Assembly: GCF_044901685.1 (NCBI RefSeq)
Contig: NZ_JBJDPS010000024.1
Location: 1 to 64,000, forward strand
Direction: 5' to 3'
DNA: 64,000 bases
Source: Micromonospora_G sp044901685
Lineage (GTDB): Bacteria; Actinomycetota; Actinomycetes; Mycobacteriales; Micromonosporaceae
In this document: piece after piece, positions 57,799-64,000 of the stretch
Position numbering within the stretch: position 1 is the first letter of the stretch
Layout: the number at the start of each line of letters is the position of its first letter
Program-made: the position numbers and the translations under genes
The notes under the pieces: model-generated
Told to the model about the DNA's origin: nothing
Seen by the model: only the letters and a program-made list of their open reading frames with translations
The model's database searches: none

Positions 57799-60048
57799 TC
57801 AGGCGAACAGACCCTTCAGGGTCCCCTCGTGCGCCGTCCGCAGCTCACTCAGCGGAATGCTGAACTCGCCCTGGACCTCGATCTCCTCGCCGTCCACGAC
57901 ACCGATCCGGGCGACGGGAAGGCCCCGCGCACCGCACATGTCGTTGAAGCGGAGCTCCTCGCTGCGCGGAATCGAGACGACCGCGCGGCCCGCCGACTCC
58001 GAGAACAGGAAGGTGAAAGCGTCCAGGCCGTCCGGGACGACCAGCCGGGCACCCTTCCCGCCGCGCAGGCAGGACTCGGTGACCGCCTGGATCAGGCCGC
58101 CGTCGGACAGGTCGTGCGCCGCGTCGATCATGCCGTCGCGGGAGGCCGAGATCAGGATCTCGCCCAGCAGCCTCTCGCGGCCCAGGTCGACCGCGGGCGG
58201 CATCCCGCCGAGGTGCTGGTGGACGACCTCGGACCAGGCCGAGCCGCCGAACTCCTCGCGGGTGTCGCCCAGGAGGTAGATCAGCTGGCCCTCGTCGGCG
58301 AACGCGACCGGCGTGCGCCGGGTGACGTCGTCGATCACGCCGAGCACCGCCACGACCGGCGTCGGGTGGATCGCCGTCGCACCGGTCTGGTTGTACAGCG
58401 AGACGTTGCCGCCGGTGACCGGGGTACCCAGCTCCAGGCAGCCGTCCGCGAGACCACGGGTGGCCTCGGCGAACTGCCACATGACGTCCGGGTCCTCGGG
58501 CGAGCCGAAGTTCAGGCAGTCCGAGATGGCGAGCGGCTTGGCACCGGACGCCGCGACGTTGCGGTAGGACTCGGCCAGCGCGAGCTGCGCACCCGTGTAC
58601 GGGTCGAGCTTCGCGTACCGGCCGTTGCCGTCGGTCGCCATGGCGACGCCCAGGTTCGACTCCTCGTCGATCCGGACCATGCCCGCGTCCTCGGGCATCG
58701 CGAGGACGGTGTTGCCCTGCACGAACCGGTCGTACTGGTCGGTGATCCAGGACTTGGACGCCTGGTTCGGCGAGCTGACCAGCTGGAGGACCTGCTCCCG
58801 CAGCTCCGCGCCGTTCGCCGGACGGGCCAGCCTGCCGGCGTCGTCGGCCTGCAGCGCGTCCTGCCAGGAGGGCCGCGCGAACGGCCGGTGGTACGTCGGG
58901 CCCTCGTGGGCCACGGAGCGCGGCGGCACGTCCACGATCTGCTCGCCGTGCCAGAAGATCTCCAGCTGCGAACCCTCGGTCACCTCACCGATGACGGTGG
59001 CGATGACGTCCCACTTCTCGCAGATCTCCATGAAGCGGTCCACGTGCTGCGGCTCGACGATCGCGCACATGCGCTCCTGCGACTCGCTCATGAGGATTTC
59101 CTCGGGCGAGAGGGAGGAGTCGCGCAGCGGCACGGTGTCCAGCTCGACGCGCATACCGCCGGAACCCGCGGAGGCCAGCTCGCTCGTGGCGCAGGAGAGC
59201 CCGGCGCCGCCGAGGTCCTGGATGCCCGCGACGAGCTTCTCCTTGAAGATCTCCAGGGTGCACTCGATGAGGAGCTTCTCCTGGAACGGGTCGCCGACCT
59301 GGACGGCGGGGCGCTTGGTGGGCTTGGTGTCGTCGAAGGTCTCCGAGGCCAGCACGGAGACACCGCCGATGCCGTCGCCGCCGGTGCGGGCGCCGTAGAG
59401 GATCACCTTGTTGCCGGGGCCGGACGCCTGCGCGAGGTGGATGTCCTCGTGCTTCATCACGCCGATGCAGCCGGCGTTGACGAGCGGATTGCCCTGGTAG
59501 CAGGCGTCGAAGACGACCTCACCGCCGATGTTCGGCAGGCCGAGGCAGTTCCCGTAGCCGCCGATGCCGGCGACGATGCCCGGCAGGACCCGCCGGGTGT
59601 CGGGGTGGTCTGCCGCACCGAAGCGCAGCGGGTCGACGACCGCGATCGGACGGGCGCCCATGGCGAGGATGTCGCGGACGATGCCGCCCACGCCGGTCGC
59701 CGCACCCTGGTAGGGCTCGATGTACGAGGGGTGGTTGTGCGACTCGACCTTGAAGGTGACCGCGTAACCCTGGCCGACGTCGACCACACCGGCGTTCTCG
59801 CCGATGCCGACGAGCATCGCGTCGTTGGCGGGGACCTTCTCGCCGAACTGCTTGAGGTGGACCTTGCTGCTCTTGTAGGAGCAGTGCTCGGACCACATCA
59901 CGGAGTACATGGCGAGCTCGGCGCCGGTGGGGCGGCGGCCCAGGATCTCGCGGATCCGGGCGTACTCGTCCTCCTTGAGGCCGAGCTCCTTCCAGGGCTG
60001 TCCGGCGTCCGGGGTTTCGGCCGCGTGCTCGACCGTGTCCAGGCTCAT
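57799..60048 (-). CDS. purL: Phosphoribosylformylglycinamidine synthase subunit PurL
   Basis: A 749-residue small-type PurL, which needs PurQ and PurS. The N-terminal region contains YSVMWSEHCSYKSSK with the catalytic His. ATP sites are in VESHNHPS and GGDGIGG-type loops. It converts FGAR to FGAM with ATP and PurQ-supplied ammonia. The ATG overlaps the purQ stop (ATGA). Confidence 0.98.
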   Translation of the reverse strand: MSLDTVEHAAETPDAGQPWKELGLKEDEYARIREILGRRPTGAELAMYSVMWSEHCSYKSSKVHLKQFGEKVPANDAMLVGIGENAGVVDVGQGYAVTFKVESHNHPSYIEPYQGAATGVGGIVRDILAMGARPIAVVDPLRFGAADHPDTRRVLPGIVAGIGGYGNCLGLPNIGGEVVFDACYQGNPLVNAGCIGVMKHEDIHLAQASGPGNKVILYGARTGGDGIGGVSVLASETFDDTKPTKRPAVQVGDPFQEKLLIECTLEIFKEKLVAGIQDLGGAGLSCATSELASAGSGGMRVELDTVPLRDSSLSPEEILMSESQERMCAIVEPQHVDRFMEICEKWDVIATVIGEVTEGSQLEIFWHGEQIVDVPPRSVAHEGPTYHRPFARPSWQDALQADDAGRLARPANGAELREQVLQLVSSPNQASKSWITDQYDRFVQGNTVLAMPEDAGMVRIDEESNLGVAMATDGNGRYAKLDPYTGAQLALAESYRNVAASGAKPLAISDCLNFGSPEDPDVMWQFAEATRGLADGCLELGTPVTGGNVSLYNQTGATAIHPTPVVAVLGVIDDVTRRTPVAFADEGQLIYLLGDTREEFGGSAWSEVVHQHLGGMPPAVDLGRERLLGEILISASRDGMIDAAHDLSDGGLIQAVTESCLRGGKGARLVVPDGLDAFTFLFSESAGRAVVSIPRSEELRFNDMCGARGLPVARIGVVDGEEIEVQGEFSIPLSELRTAHEGTLKGLFA

Positions 60049-60725
60049 GCGTTGACCAGCTTCTTGATGATCGAGGTGAAGAAACCCAGGCCGTCGGTGC
60101 GACCGGTACCGATCAGCGGCTCGACGGCGTGCTCCGGGTGCGGCATCAGACCAACGATGTTGCCCGCGGCGTTGGTGATGCCGGCGATGTCGCGCAGCGA
60201 GCCGTTCGGGTTGACGTCGGCGTAGCGGAAGGCGACGCGGCCCTCGGCCTCCAGCTCGTCGAGCGTGTGCTCGTCGGCGGTGTACCGGCCGTCCACGTTC
60301 TTCAGCGGTACGGAGATCTCCTGGCCGGCCGTGTAGTCCGAGGTCCAGGCGGTCTCCGCGTTCTCCACCCGCAGCTTCTGGTCGCGGCAGATGAAGTGGA
60401 GGTGATTGTTCCGCAGCATCGCCCCGGGCAGCAGGTGCGCCTCGGTCAGGATCTGGAATCCGTTGCAGATACCGAGGACCGGCATACCGGCCTTCGCCTG
60501 CGCGATGACGGTCTCCATCACCGGCGAGAAACGCGAGATCGAGCCGGCGCGCAGATAGTCGCCGTAACTGAATCCGCCCGCCAGGATGACCGCGTCGACC
60601 TGGTGGAGGTCCTTGTCGCGGTGCCAGAGCGATACGGGTTCGGCGCCCGCGATCCGAACGGCCCGCAGGCTGTCCTGGTCGTCGAGCGTGCCGGGAAAAG
60701 TGACGACGCCGATACGGGTGGTCAC
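60045..60725 (-). CDS. purQ: Phosphoribosylformylglycinamidine synthase subunit PurQ
   Basis: A 226-residue class I glutamine amidotransferase. The nucleophile Cys lies in LGICNGFQIL and the His-Glu pair in MPHPEHAVEP. It delivers ammonia to PurL. GTG 60725 overlaps the purS stop (GTGA); longer upstream extensions of the frame run through purS and are rejected. Confidence 0.98.
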   Translation of the reverse strand: MTTRIGVVTFPGTLDDQDSLRAVRIAGAEPVSLWHRDKDLHQVDAVILAGGFSYGDYLRAGSISRFSPVMETVIAQAKAGMPVLGICNGFQILTEAHLLPGAMLRNNHLHFICRDQKLRVENAETAWTSDYTAGQEISVPLKNVDGRYTADEHTLDELEAEGRVAFRYADVNPNGSLRDIAGITNAAGNIVGLMPHPEHAVEPLIGTGRTDGLGFFTSIIKKLVNA

Positions 60726-60973
60726 TTCTCCTCCTCCACCTTGACGGTGAAGTCCTCGATGACTGTGTTGGCGAGGAAGGTCTCGGCCATCTCGTTGATA
60801 CGGGCGAGGGCGGCGTCGTCGACCGGCCCCTCGACCTCGAGCTCGAAACGCTTTCCCTGACGAACGTCCGCGATTCCTTCGAAGCCGAGACGGGGCAGCG
60901 CGCGCTGCACAGCCTGTCCCTGCGGGTCGAGGATCTCCGGCTTGAGCATGACGTCGACTACGACGCGTGCCAC
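60722..60973 (-). CDS. purS: Phosphoribosylformylglycinamidine synthase subunit PurS
   Basis: An 83-residue PurS (MARVVVDVMLKPEILDPQG) that bridges PurL and PurQ. GTG 60973 has GGGAG at 5 nt; a GTG two codons earlier is too close to it. First gene of purS-purQ-purL, all linked by 4-bp overlaps, and divergent from lsrL. Confidence 0.97.
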   Translation of the reverse strand: MARVVVDVMLKPEILDPQGQAVQRALPRLGFEGIADVRQGKRFELEVEGPVDDAALARINEMAETFLANTVIEDFTVKVEEEK

Positions 60974-61360
60974 TGGCACTCCCGGTGGTGTGGTGCGGCT
61001 GTGTCTCCGAGGGGTTCCCCAGATCCCCGCGGGTCCACTCAGCGTACCTGGCCAGAAATTCTACGCGGGTAGATATACGGTGGTCCCGATCACGCCGAGA
61101 TATCGGAGGGAGGTTGCGCACGGGTAAAACCCGGGGAGAAAAATCTCCACCCGGATTACGCGCGGACACATGGACGCAACACGCGGATGCAATTGGCAGG
61201 GCTTCACAATGCGGCTCCCACCGCTGTACAAATGAATACAGGGAAAGCACGATTACCCCTGGGACAGTCGACACCGGCCGATCCGTATCCGCCCAGCCGC
61301 CGGAAGGCCGGCATCACCGCATGTCAGATGCGACGATGCCGCAGGAAAGGACCGATATCC
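60974..61360. other. Divergent promoter region of purS and lsrL
   Basis: About 390 bp, locally AT-richer than its surroundings (for example around 61060-61110 and 61135-61150). No gene or obvious purine box is seen. Lsr2-type proteins prefer such DNA, so autoregulation is possible. Confidence 0.45.
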
Positions 61361-61696
61361 GTGGCTCAGCGCGTCGTGGTAACGCTCTCCGACGACATCG
61401 ACGGGGGAGAAGCGGCGGAAACGGTCACCTTCGCCCTGGACGGCAAGTCGTACGAGATCGACCTCAATCCCGCCAATGCCAAGAAACTACGCAAGACGCT
61501 GGCTCCCTACCTGGCGGCCGGCCGAAAGCAGACAAATGCTGGCAAGCGCGGTAGGACACCGGTGTCCTACCACCACACCTCACTGGCCCCCGACCCCGCG
61601 GCCGTGCGCGCGTGGGCCCGCTCGCACCGGATGGAGGTACCGGCCCGCGGCCGGATCCCCAAGAAGGTCTACGAGGCGTTCCAGGCCGCCAGTTGA
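61361..61696 (+). CDS. lsrL: Lsr2-family nucleoid protein (LsrL)
   Basis: A 111-residue H-NS-like xenogeneic silencer. The N-terminal beta-hairpin dimerisation domain (MAQRVVVTLSDDIDG ... FALDGKSYEIDL) is followed by a C-terminal DNA-binding domain with the AT-hook-like RGRIPKKVYEAF. Streptomyces carries two copies, Lsr2 and LsrL; synteny next to purSQL identifies this one as LsrL (SCO4076). The GTG start has AAGG at 10 nt. Confidence 0.93.
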   Translation: MAQRVVVTLSDDIDGGEAAETVTFALDGKSYEIDLNPANAKKLRKTLAPYLAAGRKQTNAGKRGRTPVSYHHTSLAPDPAAVRAWARSHRMEVPARGRIPKKVYEAFQAAS

Positions 61697-61705
61697 GGGC
61701 CGCGC

Positions 61706-61724
61706 CCGGAATGTTCCATTCCGG
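61706..61724 (+). terminator. Putative terminator of lsrL
   Basis: A perfect 8-bp stem (CCGGAATG / CATTCCGG) with a TTC loop, 9 bp after the stop. Confidence 0.6.
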
Positions 61725-61848
61725 TCTGGCGGGCGACGGCCCCCGGGGAGACGTCCCGGGGAGCCGACTTGCACAACACCCCTGCAGGTCGGCTAGAGTC
61801 TGGAGCACGCCGAAGGGCAAGGCCGAAAAGCCGGGTCCGACGCAGCGT

Positions 61849-61920
61849 GCGGGTGTAGTTCAGTAGTAGAACATCCCCCTTCCAGGGGGAAGGCGCAGTG
61901 TGCAATTCCTGTCACCCGCT
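61849..61920 (+). tRNA. Aberrant tRNA-Gly (TCC)
   Basis: A 72-nt cloverleaf with a perfect acceptor (GCGGGTG/CACCCGC), D-stem GTTC/GAAC and anticodon arm with TCC. The D-loop reads AGTAGTA, without the usual GG pair. The T-loop reads TGCAATT in place of TTCRANY, and the T-stem (CAGTG against CCTGT) pairs poorly. The canonical tRNA-Gly 79 bp downstream has all these elements. Upstream TTGCAC and TAGAGT form a plausible promoter. Similar losses mark the staphylococcal cell-wall tRNA-Gly species. Confidence 0.82.
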
Positions 61921-61999
61921 CTGCACTGCCTTACCGGGCCACTCAGTGGATCAGGTAGAGTAGTGAGCGCTCCACCGGTGAATGCCGAGTGGCAGCAAT

Positions 62000-62072
62000 G
62001 CGGACGTAGCTCAGTTGGTAGAGCGCAACCTTGCCAAGGTTGAGGTCGCCAGTTCGAACCTGGTCGTCCGCT
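62000..62072 (+). tRNA. tRNA-Gly (GCC)
   Basis: A 73-nt canonical cloverleaf with anticodon GCC, D-loop TTGG and T-arm CAGTTCGAACCTG. Confidence 0.95.
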
Positions 62073-62080
62073 CTTGATTC

Positions 62081-62112
62081 AAAGGTCCCGGTCGAAATCG
62101 ACCGGGACCTTT
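62081..62112 (+). terminator. Terminator of the tRNA-Gly pair
   Basis: A perfect 14-bp stem (AAAGGTCCCGGTCG and complement) with an AAAT loop, 8 bp after the tRNA. Confidence 0.8.
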
Positions 62113-62319
62113 GACGTTTCCGGTTGCCGACGCATGACGTATGTCATGAACAGTGATGACAGCACGCACTGTCCTCTGCCGGGTCCCGGCGGAAGTCTTG
62201 GACCATGACCAGCGGCGACTTCCTCCCGGCGGAAAGCGGGATCTCCGGCGCCGCCGCCGAGGGTGGCGGGACGCCGCGGCGCCGTGCCGGGGGCTTCGAA
62301 GACGGGAACGGAGAGCACC

Positions 62320-63699
62320 GTGGCAGAAGGCATGACAGGCCGGACCGGCAGGTGGCGGCTCGCCGGCGGCCCCTGGGTGCGGCCGGCGGCCAGAAGCGAC
62401 ACGGCGAAGGTCGAGCTCTACACCCGGTACACCTTCCAGGCGATGGCCGGGCTCGAAGTGGGGGCACTGGCCTTTCCGCTGCTCCTCGGGGAGCGGAGCC
62501 CCTCGGACATCTGGCTGTTCCTGCTGCTCCTCGGGCACTCCGCGATGTGCGCCGTCGTGTCCACCAGGGCTCTCGACTGGCGGCTCGGCCGCAGGGAACG
62601 CTCCGGGGCCCTGCTCGCCGCCTCCGCGGCGCTGACGGGCGTGTGCCTCGTCGTGCTCATCCTCCTCCTCGACAGCGGGGCCCTTTCCAGGGACGGCGAC
62701 TTCGCACTCCTGCTGATGGGGATCACCGCCTTCGGGCTGGGGACGCTCGCCCTCGGTCTGCGTACGACGCGGGAGCGCGTCCTCTCGGTGATAGCCGCGG
62801 CGACGGCCACCGCCGCCGCCACGGCGCTGCTGGGTCTGGGATGGCGGCAGACCTGGCTGGACTTCGTCGGCGTCGCCTGCGCGGGCGCGCTGTTCGTCGT
62901 GACGTACGTCTTCTCGGCCTGGCTGGCCGGTGTGGTGAAGGAGCTGGATGCCGCACGTGAGCTCCAGACCCGCGTCGCGGTCGCCGAGGAGCGGCTGCGG
63001 TTCGGCCGCGACATCCACGATGTGATGGGCCGTAACCTCGCGGTGATGGCGCTGAAGAGCGAGCTGGCCGTCCAACTCGCCGAGCGTGGAAGGCCGGAGG
63101 CACTGTCCCAGATGGCCGAGGTCCAGCGGATCGCCCAGGAGTCGCAGCGTGAGATCCGGGACGTCGTACGCGGCTACCGGCAGGCGAGCCTGCGCACCGA
63201 GCTCGAAGGCGCCCTGAGCGTGCTGCGGGCCGCCGGCATCGAAGGTGTGGTCCACGGCCTGGACGACGGCCCGGCGCTCCCCCCGGACCTCCAGTCCGCG
63301 CTGGGCTGGGTCGTGCGGGAGGCGACGACGAACGTACTGCGGCACGGCGACCCCCGTGGCTGCACCATCCGGCTCTCCACGGGTGAGCGGGCCGGCGGGA
63401 AACAGGAGCGCGGGGACGCGCGGCAGGAAGAGGTGGTCCTCATGGTGCAGAACGACGGCGTGCCCGAACCGGCCGGCCCGCCCGACGGAGGCGCCGGAGC
63501 GGGCGGGGGCCCCCGGCAGACGCCGGGCACGGGGCTGACCGGGCTGCGGGAGCGGCTCGCCGCGCACGACGGCACGCTGGAGGCGGGCCCTGTCGGCGGC
63601 ACCGGCTGCTTCCGCCTGACGGTTCGGGTGCCCCTGCCCGCACCGGCGGACGGCACGTACGACGGTCCGGGCACCGCCGGTGGGGAAGCGGCCGCGTGA
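62320..63699 (+). CDS. Membrane sensor histidine kinase (NarL/DesK type)
   Basis: A 459-residue kinase with about five or six hydrophobic helices (40-205), a HisKA_3 dimerisation domain with phospho-acceptor His233 (FGRDIHDVMGRN) and a C-terminal ATPase domain (N-box VVREATTNVLRHG, about 331-343; G-box TGLTGLRERL). There is no separate extracellular sensor domain, so the membrane part itself probably senses. GTG 62320 has GGAG at 6 nt. The stop overlaps the response regulator start (GTGA). By position it corresponds to SCO4073; the signal is unknown. Confidence 0.9.
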   Translation: MAEGMTGRTGRWRLAGGPWVRPAARSDTAKVELYTRYTFQAMAGLEVGALAFPLLLGERSPSDIWLFLLLLGHSAMCAVVSTRALDWRLGRRERSGALLAASAALTGVCLVVLILLLDSGALSRDGDFALLLMGITAFGLGTLALGLRTTRERVLSVIAAATATAAATALLGLGWRQTWLDFVGVACAGALFVVTYVFSAWLAGVVKELDAARELQTRVAVAEERLRFGRDIHDVMGRNLAVMALKSELAVQLAERGRPEALSQMAEVQRIAQESQREIRDVVRGYRQASLRTELEGALSVLRAAGIEGVVHGLDDGPALPPDLQSALGWVVREATTNVLRHGDPRGCTIRLSTGERAGGKQERGDARQEEVVLMVQNDGVPEPAGPPDGGAGAGGGPRQTPGTGLTGLRERLAAHDGTLEAGPVGGTGCFRLTVRVPLPAPADGTYDGPGTAGGEAAA

Positions 63700-64000
63700 G
63701 CACCGGACCGGGCCCCGTGCGGGTCCTGCTCGCCGACGACGAGCACCTGATCCGGGGCGCGCTGGCGGCACTCCTCGCGCTGGAGGACGACATCGTCCTG
63801 GTCGCCGAGGCCGCCACCGGCCCGGAGGCGCTCGCCATGGCGCTGGCGCACCGCCCCGACGTCGCCGTCCTCGACCTGGAGATGCCGGGCGCGGACGGTG
63901 TGAAGGTGGCCACATCCCTGCGGTCGGCGCTGCCGGAGTGCCGCACCATGATCGTGACGAGCCACGGCAGACCCGGGAATCTGAAACGGGCACTCGCCGC
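63696..64000 (+). CDS. Response regulator (partial, cut by window end)
   Basis: The first 101 residues of a receiver domain: acidic pocket LLADDEH, phospho-acceptor Asp in VAVLDLEMPG, then the switch Thr/Ser in IVTSHG. The C-terminal output domain lies outside the window; with a HisKA_3 partner it is probably a NarL/LuxR-type DNA-binding domain. The GTG start overlaps the kinase stop. Confidence 0.9.
   Translation, partial: MSTGPGPVRVLLADDEHLIRGALAALLALEDDIVLVAEAATGPEALAMALAHRPDVAVLDLEMPGADGVKVATSLRSALPECRTMIVTSHGRPGNLKRALA

Overview
The window is a high-GC actinobacterial chromosome segment, almost certainly Streptomyces. The signs are strong G/C bias at third codon positions, GTG starts overlapping the preceding TGA, developmental genes (atrA, bldC, an lsr2 paralogue), a c-di-AMP riboswitch before a cell-wall peptidase, and only one in-frame TTA codon seen in an intact gene. 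From memory, gene order follows the conserved core of S. coelicolor from about SCO4122 down to SCO4072 (MarR/MFS pair, atrA = SCO4118, bldC = SCO4091, vdh = SCO4089, purM/purF, purL/purQ/purS, lsrL = SCO4076). A run of 97 Ns shows it is a draft assembly.

Layout. 0.3-7 kb: divergent MarR/MFS efflux pair, PAS-PP2C-ATPase phosphatase, type II NADH dehydrogenase, atrA. 7-18 kb: a membrane-tethered ECF sigma factor fused to an anti-sigma zinc finger and a carbohydrate-binding-like domain, an orphan asparagine-synthetase-like enzyme, a TTA-containing sporulation-associated regulator, lhgO, trmB and a PrsW-type protease. 18-24 kb: riboswitch-controlled M23 peptidase, a second PP2C phosphatase, a TipA-like MerR regulator with a leaderless 19-bp-spacer promoter, initiator tRNA, an FAD oxidase and two small ORFs. 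24-32 kb is the most accessory part: solitary sugar-binding lipoprotein, MFS/MarR pair, small membrane and zinc-ribbon proteins, a truncated WbqC-like gene, tRNA-Lys and an amino-acid permease. 32-45 kb: DEAD-box helicase with a repetitive tail holding the assembly gap, two-subunit fluoride channel, minimal metallopeptidase, membrane metallophosphoesterase, tRNA Glu-Asp-Phe cluster, CcdA/DsbA pair, HrpA helicase and a second tRNA-Asp. 45-52 kb: bldC with a repeat-rich upstream region, vdh, a DUF3073 gene, purM and purF. 52-58 kb: a cysteine-type leader peptide in front of a sulfatase relic, then a five-gene envelope-directed operon led by an ArsR-type regulator. 58-64 kb: purL-purQ-purS, lsrL, two tRNA-Gly genes (one structurally aberrant) and a two-component system cut by the window end.

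How they fit together. Purine synthesis is split into purF-purM and purS-purQ-purL, with the envelope operon and the sulfatase relic between them. Development and cell-wall remodelling are the recurring themes: AtrA, BldC, LsrL, the TTA-codon regulator, two M23 peptidases, the tethered sigma factor and the aberrant tRNA-Gly. Many perfect inverted or tandem repeats sit in intergenic regions and are listed as candidate operators or terminators. I saw no insertion sequence, prophage, CRISPR array or multi-gene biosynthetic cluster.
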